Shown here one piece after another: positions 51,151 through 61,396 of a stretch of 64,000 nucleotides of DNA (within the stretch, counting starts at the first letter, position 1; every line of letters starts with the position of its first letter). Made by a program: the position numbers and the translations under genes. A model generated the notes under the pieces. The model was not told the origin of the DNA and did no database searches. It saw only the letters and a program-made list of their open reading frames with translations. Source of the DNA: Candidatus Altimarinota bacterium (GTDB lineage Bacteria > Patescibacteriota > Gracilibacteria > BD1-5 > UBA2023); contig JAQTON010000003.1 in assembly GCA_028713325.1 (NCBI GenBank), positions 1 to 64,000 of the forward strand, written 5' to 3'.

Positions 51151-51429
51151 ATGTCTTTTATAAAAGAATCCATGAAGGAATTTGACCACATCGTTTGGCC
51201 AACTCCTGCTGAAACCCAGAAATATTTTATCACGGTAGTCTCCATGATTACTGTTTTGACGGTATTTCTTTTTGTCGTCGGAAGTCTTTTTTCTCAAGGA
51301 CTCTTCGCCGCAAAGAAGCAACTTGTTCCGGTTACTTCAAATACTTCCACCACTACCTCAGCTCCGGTAGGAGACTTGAAATTGGACAATGTACAAACAA
51401 CCGCCACTCCAGTTGCTCCGACAAAATAA
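51151..51429 (+). CDS. secE: Preprotein translocase subunit SecE
   Basis: The 92-residue protein matches SecE: the amphipathic helix KESMKEFDHIVWPTPAETQKY followed by one membrane helix (FITVVSMITVLTVFLFVVGSLF). SecE clamps SecY in the translocon. The C-terminal Thr/Ser/Pro-rich tail of about 35 residues is longer than usual and would face outward. nusG follows in the same direction, as in most bacteria. TATAAT at about 51103 is a plausible promoter. Confidence 0.93.
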   Translation: MSFIKESMKEFDHIVWPTPAETQKYFITVVSMITVLTVFLFVVGSLFSQGLFAAKKQLVPVTSNTSTTTSAPVGDLKLDNVQTTATPVAPTK

Positions 51430-51456
51430 TTTTATTCTCTCTTGTATCTTTCACAT

Positions 51457-52014
51457 ATGCTTTTTGATAGTATGAACACTGCCCCGAAGGGCGAATGGTA
51501 TGTTATCCGTGTTATTTCCGGAACAGAAGAGAACGTTCGGTCGTCGCTCATGCAACGTCGAGAAGCATTCAATCTCGAAAATCATATCTTGGAAGTCTTT
51601 GTTCCGACTCACGATACGATTACCGTTCGTGCGAACGGGGAAAGGGTAACGAAACAAAAGAATATATTTCCCGGATATATTCTCGTAAAAATGGTGGTAA
51701 GCAACGAGAGTTGGTATATTGTTCGAAATACTCCGAATGTTACCGGATTTCTCGGTGCGGGTACCATTCCTGTTCCTGTGAGCGGGGCGGAACTTGATCA
51801 ACTGAAAGGAGCGCTTACCGAAAAGAATACCGCATTTAGCATCAAGTTTCAAATCGGAGAATTCGTCGTTATTAAAAGCGGTGCTTTTGAGGGAAGCGAG
51901 GGGAAGATCACGGAGATCAATGAAGGAAAAGGTTTCGTGAAAGTGGAAATCAATATCCTCGGTCGGGACACTCCCGTGGAGATTGATTTTACCAATGTGA
52001 AATTGAAAAAATAA
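51457..52014 (+). CDS. nusG: Transcription termination/antitermination protein NusG
   Basis: NusG binds RNA polymerase and couples it to the ribosome or Rho. The product has the NGN domain (EWYVIRVISGTEENVRSSL at the start; FPGYILVKMV about residue 70; VRNTPNVTGFLG) and the KOW domain (FQIGEFVVIKSGAFEGSEGKI). Length is 185 residues from 51457 or 180 from the ATG at 51472; the latter puts the conserved region closer to the N-terminus. The ribosomal genes rplK/rplA that often follow are not present. Confidence 0.95.
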   Translation: MLFDSMNTAPKGEWYVIRVISGTEENVRSSLMQRREAFNLENHILEVFVPTHDTITVRANGERVTKQKNIFPGYILVKMVVSNESWYIVRNTPNVTGFLGAGTIPVPVSGAELDQLKGALTEKNTAFSIKFQIGEFVVIKSGAFEGSEGKITEINEGKGFVKVEINILGRDTPVEIDFTNVKLKK

Positions 52015-52079
52015 AAATCTTTTAGTCTTTGGTTCGTATTCCCTAAACGTCTACGAACAGTAACTTGTTCTGCCCTCAT

Positions 52080-52817
52080 ATGCGTATTTTTTCGTATATC
52101 TTCACTGCCCTCGTTACGATTTTTGTTCTTAATATCGCCCTTTCCTTTTCACTGCCTGCATATAGAGGCTTTCTCATAAACGTACGAACGGGTATTTTCT
52201 CTTCCGAGAGGACATCAGGTCAAGAAGAAGGAGATGAGAAAATAAAGGAAACGACCCGTTTGGTGGAATCACTCGATCGCATCGATCGCCACATAGAATC
52301 TCTGAGCAAGATACAGAAGGCGGATACCGGTTCGATTACTGTGAGCGGGGCGGTGAGCACAGAAACCGGCATCGTGAATATTGCCTCGGGAGCTCTTCTT
52401 CCAGAGGAAGAGAGTATTCCAAAAGAATCCGATATTCCTCTCTCTGGCATATTCCTCTCGAAGATTATGCCGGAAATCACCCTCAAAAAAGTTGAAAATA
52501 ATGGATTTTTCGGTATACAGGTCATGGGAAAGATACGCTACAACACCTATTCTGACGAAAAAAAGAAAATAAAAATTTATGCGTTCGACGATACTTATGA
52601 CGCACTGCTTCTGAATATGAAACTTACGAGCAGGGTATATTCTCTCAATGAAACAGATCAGTTTTTCGGATATACCTTCTTCCTGAATCCTCTAAAAAAA
52701 GACCCAAAAGACACGACGATACGATTTATAACAGCTCTGGAAGGTCGGGCAATTGGCGTTGAGGTACCAAAAGAATACTATGCAACCCTCAAAAAGATGC
52801 TTCTTAAAAATAAATAG
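52080..52817 (+). CDS. Exported or membrane-anchored hypothetical protein
   Basis: The 245-residue product begins with a signal or anchor segment (IFSYIFTALVTIFVLNIALSF), followed by a charged helix (KIKETTRLVESLDRIDRHIESL) and a C-terminal region with a strand-rich pattern (FFGIQVMGKIRYNTY, KIKIYAFDD). No known motif. It lies between nusG and greA with its own leader. No function can be assigned. Confidence 0.75.
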   Translation: MRIFSYIFTALVTIFVLNIALSFSLPAYRGFLINVRTGIFSSERTSGQEEGDEKIKETTRLVESLDRIDRHIESLSKIQKADTGSITVSGAVSTETGIVNIASGALLPEEESIPKESDIPLSGIFLSKIMPEITLKKVENNGFFGIQVMGKIRYNTYSDEKKKIKIYAFDDTYDALLLNMKLTSRVYSLNETDQFFGYTFFLNPLKKDPKDTTIRFITALEGRAIGVEVPKEYYATLKKMLLKNK

Positions 52818-52879
52818 CACCGTCATCGCGACGACAAAAACTTTACTCTACATTTTTTATCACTTTTACCTTTACTGCT

Positions 52880-53356
52880 ATGTCAAAAGTAACAATCCTT
52901 ACTAAAGAAGGACTTCTCGAATTTCAAAAAGAACTTCAACACCTCAAAGAGGTTCGTCGTGTAGAAGTTGCCGCAAAACTCAAAGAAGCCATCTCTTACG
53001 GAGATCTTTCTGAGAACTCTGAGTATGAAGACGCTCGTAGTGAGCAGGCACAACTCGAGATTCGTATCGCGGAACTCGAAGAGATTATGAAGAATCATGA
53101 AATTGTCGATACGAAGAAAACAAGCAAAAAACAAACGGGAGTGAATGTCGGAAGTCTCGTAACTATCGTTTCTGCGGAAGATGGAAAGAAGGATACTTTT
53201 CGAATCGTCGGTTCCACCGAATCCGATATTTTTGAAAACAAACTTTCGAATGAGTCTCCCATAGGAAGAGCTCTTATCGGGAAAGAGGTGGGTGATACCG
53301 TGAAAGGACAGGCTGGTTCCGGTGCTTTCGAATATAAAATTATGGAGATAAAATAA
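52880..53356 (+). CDS. greA: Transcription elongation factor GreA
   Basis: GreA enters the RNA polymerase secondary channel and triggers cleavage of backtracked RNA. The 158-residue protein has the N-terminal coiled coil (LTKEGLLEFQKELQHLKEVRR) with the catalytic tip acidic residues in SYGDLSENSEYEDARSEQ (about residues 39-56) and the C-terminal FKBP-like domain (ESPIGRALIGKEVGD). Length and motifs are complete; no in-frame TGA. A T-rich leader lacks a Shine-Dalgarno motif. Confidence 0.96.
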   Translation: MSKVTILTKEGLLEFQKELQHLKEVRRVEVAAKLKEAISYGDLSENSEYEDARSEQAQLEIRIAELEEIMKNHEIVDTKKTSKKQTGVNVGSLVTIVSAEDGKKDTFRIVGSTESDIFENKLSNESPIGRALIGKEVGDTVKGQAGSGAFEYKIMEIK

Positions 53357-53369
53357 TCTTTTGCAGTTT

Positions 53370-53828
53370 ATGAATCTTTTCGCTCAGTATATCATACTTG
53401 TTCCTATAATCGCATGGTTTACTGCAGTGATTATCAAGGGATTTTATGGACTTCATATAAAAAAATTCTCTGTCGGACAGACGCTCGGTTCCGGAGGAAT
53501 GCCGAGTGTGCACAGTGCACTTGTTACCAGTGTTACTACGGCCCTCGGGATTAAATACGGAGTGTTTTCCGATATCTTCAGTCTCGCTCTCGTATTTTCG
53601 ATGATCATTATCTACGATGCCATCAATGTCCGATTTGAGGCGGGTCTTCATGCGAAAGCACTCAATGAGATTAATTTTCACGGAGTGGAGCGTCGAGAAA
53701 GGCAAATCCCCCATAAATTGGAACGGAGAAAAAATACTTTCAACGAGTCCATCGGACATCTTCCCGAAGAGGCGTTTGCCGGAAGTGTTATCGGAATCAT
53801 CGTGGCGATGGTACTCATGAATGTTTAG
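53370..53828 (+). CDS. Divergent PAP2-family (DUF212) membrane protein
   Basis: The 152-residue protein has four hydrophobic segments and the motif GSGGMPSVHSALV (about residues 47-59), as in the DUF212/acid phosphatase-vanadium-dependent haloperoxidase-related family (B. subtilis YuiD type). The PSVHSA histidine corresponds to the PSGH motif of PAP2 phosphatases. It may act on lipid phosphates at the membrane. It starts 13 bases after greA and could be co-transcribed. Confidence 0.85.
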   Translation: MNLFAQYIILVPIIAWFTAVIIKGFYGLHIKKFSVGQTLGSGGMPSVHSALVTSVTTALGIKYGVFSDIFSLALVFSMIIIYDAINVRFEAGLHAKALNEINFHGVERRERQIPHKLERRKNTFNESIGHLPEEAFAGSVIGIIVAMVLMNV

Positions 53829-53847
53829 TTTCTCACCCTAAAACAAT

Positions 53848-54300
53848 ATGTCAGTGCAAGCTTTATCATCTTTCGATGACCTCAGCACCCGAGAAGGGGC
53901 CAATGCTCATATTTCGGTCACTCTTTCGGAAAGGAGTATCGATATCCCCATGAGTGTTCTCAAAGAATTTAAACAACTTTTTTTATACGGTTGGCAAACC
54001 GAAGAACAGTTTCTTTTCTCTAGAAAAACAAGAGATTATTTTCAGTCTATTCAGCCACTCTCTTCGGAAGAGATTAAAAGAATAGCTGTAAGTATTTGTG
54101 GAGTAACTTTCCGAGAGAGAACATTTATAGAAAGAGGACATAATTGGGAACGAATGGAGATGGATGCAAAAGAAGAAAATGGGTGGATTTTTTGCATAGA
54201 AGATTCACTGAGAAACAGGATGTATCCTACCGCAAGCGAAAAGGTGGCAGCATTCTTTTCCCTCCAGTTTGAAAGGCTTTTGAAGACTTACGAGGCATAA
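53848..54300 (+). CDS. Hypothetical protein
   Basis: The 150-residue protein has no signal peptide or membrane segment. It is mixed alpha/beta with FKQLFLYGWQTEEQFLF, EIKRIAVSICGVTFRERTF and a C-terminal amphipathic helix (SEKVAAFFSLQFERLLKTYE). I do not recognise the family. It follows the PAP2-like gene by 19 bases and ends before a clear terminator, so it closes the greA transcription unit. Confidence 0.7.
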   Translation: MSVQALSSFDDLSTREGANAHISVTLSERSIDIPMSVLKEFKQLFLYGWQTEEQFLFSRKTRDYFQSIQPLSSEEIKRIAVSICGVTFRERTFIERGHNWERMEMDAKEENGWIFCIEDSLRNRMYPTASEKVAAFFSLQFERLLKTYEA

Positions 54301-54311
54301 TGAAACATCAC

Positions 54312-54338
54312 TTAAAAAGTCGGGTAGTACCGACTTTT
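54312..54338 (+). terminator. Rho-independent terminator
   Basis: AAAAAGTCGG/CCGACTTTTC hairpin with a six-base loop between the hypothetical gene and rlmN. Confidence 0.8.
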
Positions 54339-54370
54339 CTTTTCCCGGAAAAATAACCAATAAATTTTTT

Positions 54371-55417
54371 ATGTTCTCCCTCTACGACGAAACCAAACTC
54401 AAGGCATTCCTTCTGGAGCACGGGCACAAGAACTTCCGGTATGCCCAGATAGAACACGCGATTTATAAGGATCTCGCGTGCGATTTCGATGCTATGACGA
54501 CGATTCCGAAAGAGCTTCGCGAACTCCTGAAAACCGCTTGCTATTTCACTTCTTTGAAGATAAAATCCAGCGTGACTTCGGACGATGGACAGACGACCAA
54601 GTTCCTCCTCGAAACACATGACGGGAGATTCCTCGAATCGGTGATTATGCGGCATCTCTCGGGACGAAACACTCTCTGTGTTTCCTGTCAGGTCGGGTGT
54701 CCCATGGCGTGCAGTTTTTGTGCGACGGGGAAACTCGGACTCACGAGAAACCTCGATTTTACCGAGATCGTGGAACAGATGATGATTGCGGTACACCACC
54801 TCGCAAAAGAGGATAAAAAACTTCGGAATGTGGTATATATGGGCATGGGAGAGCCGTTCCTAAACTACGAGAATGTGAAACGATCGATAGAAATCGCCTG
54901 CGGTCAGAAAAAACTCGATCTCTCGAGTCGACGGATTACGGTTTCCACCTGCGGAATCGTTCCTGGGATACAGAAGATTGCCGAAGACTTTCCTCAGGTT
55001 TCGCTCGCCATCTCTCTCCATGCACCGACCGACGAAGCCCGTCGTGCTATTATGCCCGTCGAGCAGACTTATCCGCTCGATCGCCTCATGGAAGCACTCG
55101 ATGAATATGTCGCGAAGACGAATAAACGAATATTCTATGAGTACATCATGATTAACGGTCTCACCGACCGTCCGGAGTATGCGAAAGCCCTTGCGGACCT
55201 GCTTCATGGACGACTCGCTCATGTGAACTTTATTCCCTATAATCCGGGAGAAGGAAGCTCCGACAGTCCGATGCAACCAACATCGAAGATTATGATCAAA
55301 AAGTTTCAGGATGCCCTGGAAGCAGCGGGAGTTCCCTCCACCATCCGTCACACCATGGGAGACGATATCGATGCGGCGTGCGGACAGCTCGCTCTCAAAG
55401 AACAGGAAGGGAAATAA
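54371..55417 (+). CDS. rlmN: Dual-specificity RNA methyltransferase RlmN
   Basis: RlmN is a radical-SAM enzyme that methylates C2 of A2503 in 23S rRNA and A37 in some tRNAs. The 348-residue sequence has the iron-sulfur motif CPMACSFC (about residues 110-117), the first methyl-carrying/resolving cysteine near the C-terminus in DIDAACGQL (about residue 338), GMGEPFLNYENV, STCGIVPGI and FIPYNPGEG. Length and motifs are complete with no in-frame TGA. It has a separate leader after a terminator. Confidence 0.96.
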   Translation: MFSLYDETKLKAFLLEHGHKNFRYAQIEHAIYKDLACDFDAMTTIPKELRELLKTACYFTSLKIKSSVTSDDGQTTKFLLETHDGRFLESVIMRHLSGRNTLCVSCQVGCPMACSFCATGKLGLTRNLDFTEIVEQMMIAVHHLAKEDKKLRNVVYMGMGEPFLNYENVKRSIEIACGQKKLDLSSRRITVSTCGIVPGIQKIAEDFPQVSLAISLHAPTDEARRAIMPVEQTYPLDRLMEALDEYVAKTNKRIFYEYIMINGLTDRPEYAKALADLLHGRLAHVNFIPYNPGEGSSDSPMQPTSKIMIKKFQDALEAAGVPSTIRHTMGDDIDAACGQLALKEQEGK

Positions 55418-55574
55418 AATACTGTCATTCCGAAATTTTTTGAAAAAAGAATATCACGAAGAGAAAAATGTCCCGAGAAAAATATTCGGAATCTACCTTG
55501 TATAAAGAAATTCCAGAAGTTGGAAGATCCTGAAACGAGTTCAGGATGACGATAATTATTAAAATAATAAATAT

Positions 55575-55841
55575 ATGGAATCTGCTCTTTTGAATATGGA
55601 AATATTAAAGAAAGAACCCAAGAAAACCAGGAGAGAAATCCAAGATGCTATTCGGAGAAAAAAAGCAGTCGCAAAAGCCACAAAAAAAGCCTGATTTCGC
55701 CGAAAAACGGAGAAAAAACTCGCCGAAAAAGCGGAGAGAAAAGTGATGCATAAAGTGAATAATGCGAAACGAAAACTGGAGAAGAAAATAGAGGAAAAAA
55801 CTCGTGGATGAAAAACAAAACAGGAAATGATTAAAAAATAA
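55575..55841 (+). CDS. Small lysine-rich basic protein (two UGA-Gly codons)
   Basis: An 88-residue frame opens at ATG 55575 and ends in TAA when TGA at 55692 and 55809 are read as glycine. About 40 percent of the residues are lysine or arginine, and the whole chain looks like one or two positively charged helices (KKAVAKATKKAGFRRK, then VNNAKRKLEKKIEEK). It resembles histone-H1-like or ribosome-associated tails in composition only. A terminator overlaps its stop. A nucleoid or RNA-binding role is an inference. Confidence 0.65.
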
Positions 55842-55864
55842 TCCCGAGCCGGGATTATTTTTTA
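55836..55864. terminator. Bidirectional Rho-independent terminator
   Basis: AATAATCCCG/CGGGATTATT with a T run separates the convergent basic-protein and glycosyltransferase genes. Confidence 0.85.
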
Positions 55865-56604
55865 ATCAAAAACTGTAATAATCGTAAACTCACGAGCGTC
55901 TTTCGGAAATTTTTCTTTGGATGAGAAAGTGCCCGGTAGAGCCACTCTATTTTCAATTTTCGTATCCATTCGGGAGCACGTTTCTCAGCTCCGGACCAGA
56001 AGTCCAGAAGTCCACCGACCGTGAACACCAGACACCCCATTTCTTCTATTTTTTTCCTGTTTTTCTCCACCCAGATTTCTTGAAGAGGACTTCCGCGTCC
56101 GATGAGAAGTATTCGGATTATTCCTTTTTGTTTTGGTTGCATCTCATCCCAATTGAATTCCCCGAATCCATTTTGGGCGGAGAGAATCAGATAATCAAAA
56201 ATTTCTGTTATATATGTTGCCGATTTTTGAACCACTTCATCAGTAGCTCCGTAGAGAAATATTTCCACTTTTTTATCCTTTGGGAGATTTGAGAGGAAAT
56301 AGGGAAGAAAATCCGTTCCATTGAGATTCGGAAGTTCTTTTCCGAAGTATTTTTTGTAGAGCAGTTTCAGTGCGATTCCGTCAGGCAAGAGGAAATCTCA
56401 CTCCAAAAGTGCTTTCGAAAGAGTTTCCTTTTTCGGAGAAACAGCGTTTTCCCTGTCGAGTTTCCCGAGGATTATATTCGCAAAATACAGAAAATGGACG
56501 ATACAATTCCCCTTTTCTTCATAGAGCTTCAAGATATCTTTTGTTATGTTTTCCGCATCTGAAAGTGCAAGTTTTTTAAGGATTTTCGTGAGAATATTGT
56601 TCAT
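55855..56604 (-). CDS. WecG/TagA/CpsF-family (GT26) glycosyltransferase (UGA read as Gly)
   Basis: The 249-residue frame uses TGA at 56398 as glycine in ALLEGDFLLPDGIALKL. The GT26 pattern is clear: LPDGIALKLLYKKYFGKELPNLNGTD (in two parts, about residues 73-98), VEIFLYGA, LIGRGSPLQEIWVEKN, and the C-terminal signature VGGLLDFWSGAEKRAPEWIRK followed by IEWLYRALSHPKK. These enzymes add a sugar (ManNAc or ManNAcA type) to a lipid-linked acceptor at the inner membrane face in wall polymer or capsule synthesis. No other polymer gene is adjacent. Confidence 0.9.
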
Positions 56605-56723
56605 TTTCCATGATTATTTTTAGAAACTTTTCTTTAGTATAAGATAAAACACAAAAAATCAACTGCTTCTTTTTGAATTTTTCCACTTTTCTGATACAAT
56701 AAAAGAAATTCTTACCTAAGCCC

Positions 56724-59126
56724 ATGACTCCAAGCGAACTCATCATTATTCTTATCGTCAGTATTATCATCCTTTCCGGAGCGTTTCTCTACGCGAAAAG
56801 ACGGATAGATTTTCGGCGTTCCATCGATATGGTATTCCTCCGTGTTTTGATCCCGAAAAAGGAGAGCGAACAGGATGATCGAAAGGAAACGACTCGAGAT
56901 TTCAAGGAGGCGATAAGCCTGATGGAGCAACTTCTCGCTTCTCTCAAGTCCCTCCATTCCGGGGGTTTGAAATCGAAGTTTTTCGGTCAGGATTATCTCT
57001 CTCTGGAGTATGTGGCACATAAACAGGAGATATATTTCTACGTCGTGGTTCCGAAAAAAGCCAAGAACTTGATCGAAAAACAGATCAGTGCTTTTTATAG
57101 CGATGCGGTTATCGATGAAACCGAAGAGATTGATATCTTTCAGGATAAAAAGGTGGTAAAAGGGGTGGAACTCGTTCTCTCCAAATCTTTTCATTACCCG
57201 ATTAAGACCTATCAAAAATTGGAAAGCGATCCGATGAACACACTGCTCAGTACTCTTGGGAAACTCGGAGAAACGGAAGCGGCTTCTATCCAGATCCTTC
57301 TCTCACCCATATCGGATACTTGGCAGAAATCCGTGAAGAAAACAGAAAAGCATAAGGGATGAAAATTCTCTCTGAATCCGCTTTCTTGGATAGCGAGTCT
57401 TTTGAGTGTTCTTTTTTCTTCATCAGATGAGGGAAAGAAGGACGATTCTCATGAGGGGGAGGATGAGGATGGGGTTATGAAGGAAAAACGCAAAAAGACG
57501 GGATACGAGGTCGTGATTCGCATCATCACAACGGGGAACGATCCCTATATGGTAGAGTCGGAGATAAAAAACATCACGTCTTCTTTTTCCCAGTATTCCA
57601 TCGCCATGGGAAACGGTTTTAAAAGCGAGAAGAAAACCAATCTTGACGGTTTTATGCGCGAATATATTTTTCGGCATTTCCCTTTTTCTTTTGGTTCCAA
57701 GTCAGTTCTCAATATCGAGGAAATAGCCTCCATATTCCACTTCCCTCATTCCAAATACAACAAAACTCCCGAGATCCGTTGGCAGAACTTCAAGATCGTG
57801 AAAGCACCGGTCAATCTTCCAAAGGAAGGAATACTTCTCGGATACAATACCTATAAAGGCATCACGAAAGAGGTTCGCGTTCAGAATGAAGACCGTTTTC
57901 GACATTTTTACATCATCGGACAGACGGGTACGGGTAAATCGACCGAACTCCAGGTAATGGCGAGACAGGATTTCAAACTCGGAAACGGGGCGTGTATCAT
58001 GGATCCGCACGGAGAACTCGCTCTCGACCTCCTTCCTTTCGTTCCCCGCGATCGGGCGGACGATGTCATCTACTTCGATCCGGCGGATATGTCTCGTCCC
58101 ATGGGGATTAATATTCTCGAAGCGACCACCGACGATGAGAAACAAATGGTGACGCAAGATGCGATGAATATTATGATCAAGCTTTTCGGGGCGGAGATTT
58201 TCGGACCCCGTATTCAGGATTACTTCCGAAACGGAGTTCTGACGCTTATGGATTATCCGGGAGGATGCGCTCTCACGGATATTATGCGACTCTTTACGGA
58301 CGAGGATTTCCAAAAAGAACGTCGTCGTACGCTCAAAAACCCAATCGTGAAGGCTTGGTGGGATTTTACGTATGCCAAAATGGGGGATCGGGAGAAAGGC
58401 GAGATTATCCCCTATTTTGCGGCGAAATTCGGAGGATTCATCACCAATACGATGATGCGAAATATCATCGGACAAACCAAAAGTTCCTTCGACGTATTCG
58501 ATGTCATGCAACAGAAAAAACTCCTCTTCATCAACCTTTCCAAGGGAACGCTCGGAGATATCAATTCGACGCTTCTCGGACTCATTATGGTTTCCAAGAT
58601 TCAGATGGCGGCGATGCGTCGCCAAAACGTCGCTAAAGAGGATCGAAGCGATTTCTTCCTCTATATCGACGAGTTCCAGAATTACGTTACCGATTCCATC
58701 GAATCCATTCTATCGGAAGCCCGCAAATACCGTCTCGGACTCGTCATCGCTCACCAGTACCTCGGACAGCTCCAAAAGTCCGATGCTCTCACGAAATCGA
58801 ACCTGAATCTGAAGGACGCCATCTTCGGTAACGTCGCGAACAAGATCTGTTACCGAATCGGACCGGAGGATGCGGAGTTCATCTCCAAGGATTTCGCCCC
58901 GGTATTTAGTAATCAGGACCTCGTGAATATCGATAATCGCAAGGCGGTTATGCGACTCTGTATCGATGGACAGGCAAGTTCCGCGTTCAGTTTGACTCCC
59001 GTGAACCCGTATCTCGAAAAGGGCGACCCGATGCTTGCCCGAGCCTACAAGGAGCTTTCTCGTCTCAAGTACGGACGGGATCGGGAGTTTATCGAGAAAG
59101 AAATCATTTTTCGAATCGGTGCTTAG
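56724..59126 (+). CDS. VirD4/TraG-like ATPase with N-terminal membrane anchor (UGA read as Gly)
   Basis: The 800-residue frame passes through TGA at 57360. An N-terminal membrane helix (LIIILIVSIIILSGAFLYAK) precedes about 360 residues of unknown fold with an acidic insert, then a HerA/VirD4-type ATPase: Walker A GQTGTGKST (about residue 400), CIMDPHGELALDLL, Walker B DFFLYIDEFQNY (about residue 650) and the sensor segment VIAHQYLGQL. Such genes are widespread in CPR bacteria and are often called type IV secretion coupling proteins, but no other secretion genes lie nearby; DNA or protein transfer across the envelope is the likely job. Confidence 0.9.
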
Positions 59127-59242
59127 AACCTCTGAAAAACTTGTTTTTCGAGATTAAATCTCCGTGCCTCGTTCTCCGTACATTAGTACGGTTCACTCCG
59201 GTACTCGATTTGCACTCGAATTACTTCGTTTTTGAGAGGTTC
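59126..59242. repeat. Dispersed structured repeat, copy B
   Basis: Bounded by GAACCTCTGAAAAAC and its inverse (59228-59242, one mismatch), with the core CTCCGTACATTAGTACGG and GGTTCACTCCGG. It begins at the stop codon of the ATPase gene and could act as its terminator. A second, unrelated repeat (TGTCATTGCGAG...GAAGCAATCC) follows at 59268-59302. Confidence 0.8.
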
Positions 59243-59315
59243 CGGAAAATCAAACATTTTGCATAATTGTCATTGCGAGGCACGAAGCAATCCAGATCAA
59301 ATAATTCCTTTTTTT

Positions 59316-60263
59316 ATGAAATTCACTCTCACTATCATCCTTTTTCTCCTCTCATTTGCGGGAGTTTTTGCTGCGGATGAAATTCCTGTTGCTGACCTCA
59401 TGAGCTATGAAGGTTATAAAAACAATGTAGAAAAATACTGCAAACTGGACAAAACTGTTCCAAATAGAAATCAGCTATGGCGAGACTGGGAAAAAGAGAG
59501 TCTCATAAAAAAAGAGCAGGTGATATATGCTGATATTACGAAAAAAGAGCAGGGAGATACAGAGTATAAAAGATATCTCGGAGAGATTAAAGCCGATCCT
59601 TTCAGGATAGATACTATAGAGAATTTTTCCCTTGGACCAACCTTTCTTGAAAAAGCGTCCTATGTGTATAAGGAAACTATGGGGGCTGTCTATGCTTGTG
59701 CGGTTATGAATGCAAAAGTTCGAATCATCGGCACTCTTATGGCGAAAATCCCCATGACGCAATCCAATACGAAAGAACGGTACCAGAAACAGCTTGTTTA
59801 TATACAGAAAATTGCAGGAGAAAAGTGTCGAATAACGGGAGATACCTCGGAGCTTTCCGTCAAAAAAACACTCCTCGACAATACTGCCTATCAGTACTGT
59901 AACTATCGCCAATATCTCTACTATCTTGACAGTGCCTCAAAAAAATCCCTCGACATCTATTATAAGATACATACGGAGGGAAATACAACAGAGAATGCAA
60001 ACCTCCTCAAAAATACCGATTCTGCTGCCATGGAAATCTTCCAATCTGCGGGAAAAATCACATCGGAAATCGCCCATACGAGAGAGGTTTTCCCTCAGGC
60101 AATGGTGGCTTTTGCGGAATTTGAAAAAACCTATGCTTCTCATATAATTCTGGAATTCATCCTCCAGGATTATCTCGATTTGAGAGATACTCTGAAGAAA
60201 CTTTTGAATCCTATCGGACAGGTCATATACAAGGCTTCCAACGCACAAAGTCCGGGGAAGTAG
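59316..60263 (+). CDS. Secreted hypothetical protein
   Basis: The 315-residue product has a Sec signal peptide (FTLTIILFLLSFAGVFAADE, cleavage near residue 18) and a helical mature part with five cysteines (YCKLD, YACAV, GEKCRIT, YQYCNYR). The pattern of tyrosine-rich helices does not match a family I know. It follows two repeats and is likely transcribed alone. The ATG at 59316 is chosen because it begins the signal peptide; the frame runs further upstream through the repeat. Confidence 0.78.
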   Translation: MKFTLTIILFLLSFAGVFAADEIPVADLMSYEGYKNNVEKYCKLDKTVPNRNQLWRDWEKESLIKKEQVIYADITKKEQGDTEYKRYLGEIKADPFRIDTIENFSLGPTFLEKASYVYKETMGAVYACAVMNAKVRIIGTLMAKIPMTQSNTKERYQKQLVYIQKIAGEKCRITGDTSELSVKKTLLDNTAYQYCNYRQYLYYLDSASKKSLDIYYKIHTEGNTTENANLLKNTDSAAMEIFQSAGKITSEIAHTREVFPQAMVAFAEFEKTYASHIILEFILQDYLDLRDTLKKLLNPIGQVIYKASNAQSPGK

Positions 60264-60389
60264 AGATTTCCCAAAATGCGAATATCTTCGTCATCCGCGT
60301 TAAAATTTCTTCGTTGTAGCGGTACCACGAATCATTGGAGTTTTAACTGGATTCCTTGAACTTCAGCGTTTTTGAAAAATCTCTGTAAA

Positions 60390-61358
60390 TTACTGGTTTC
60401 TCCCAAGTAACCCTGCCATATCTTTCTTCAGTTTCGCCGTGTAGGTTACCGGTACTTTCTTGCTCGGATGTACGAAACCGATTCGGCTCGCATGGAGGAG
60501 TTGTCGTCCAATCTCATACGCTCGTTTTGCAAAGGCATTTTCCTGTTTATCTCCGTAGGCATTGTCCCCGAGGACTGGACATCCAATCGAGGCAAGATGG
60601 ACACGGATCTGGTGCATCCGTCCCGTTTCGAGAGTACACTCGATGAGACTGTATTTCCCGTGAATTCCCGTTTCAAGAACCTGATAATGCGTGACGGCGG
60701 TTTGTCCATTTTCGTCATCCACGACGATTTTATTCTCCCGTTCTGCGTGTTCGAGCCGTCGGAGCTTCCTTCGGATGACCCCGCGTGTTTCCGGAGGAGT
60801 TCCGAGACAAACCGCCAGATATACTTTCTCTATTTTATTCGATTGGAGTGCTCAGAGCATCACGTCAAGGGAGGGTTTGGTCTTGGCGATCATGACAATT
60901 CCGGAAGTGTCCTTGTCGATGCGATGGATGAGAGACGGCTTGAAGGTGAGCGATGAGAGCTTCTCTCCGAGGTAGTCCTGAGCCTGAGCGATGAGCGAGA
61001 GCTCGGTCGTTTTAAAATCCCCGGGATGCACGATGGTCCCCGGATTTTTGTTGACGATGAGGAGATCACCATCCTCGTAGACAATGTCTTTTATGTCCAG
61101 TCGTTCTTTGTCCGTTCTTTGTGAAACGGATTTTGTTACAGCCGTGAGCATCGCATATTCTTCATCTTTGACAAAGAGCTCGATACTGTCCCCCTCCTGT
61201 ATTTTATACTCGTTGTCCTCGCGTTTTCTGTTTACTTTTACACTGTTTTTTCTATTGAGTTTGTATATGAGGCTCAGTGCCGCATTAGGAAGGAGCTTCT
61301 TCAAGAATTTATCGAGTCGCTGATTCGCATCGTTCGAAGTGATGGTGAATTGTTTCAT
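60390..61358 (-). CDS. rluD: RluA-family 23S rRNA pseudouridine synthase (UGA read as Gly)
   Basis: The 322-residue enzyme has an N-terminal S4 domain (NQRLDKFLKKLLPNAALSLI) and the RluA-type catalytic core with the aspartate in LIHRIDKDTSGIVMIAKT (about residues 144-161), LETGRMHQIRVHLASIGCPV and GDNAYGD. The TGA at 60852 (codon 169) joins the two halves. RluC and RluD both have S4 domains, so the exact uridines modified are uncertain. The next feature upstream is repeat copy D. Confidence 0.93.
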
Positions 61359-61396
61359 GAAAAGATGGAAATTTATAGAAGTATAGAAGAAATCTC

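Noticed and set aside
56724-59126. Evidence for an integrated conjugative element
   Set aside because: The VirD4/TraG-like ATPase stands alone; no relaxase, integrase, VirB genes or attachment sites are visible, and such lone ATPases are common in CPR chromosomes.
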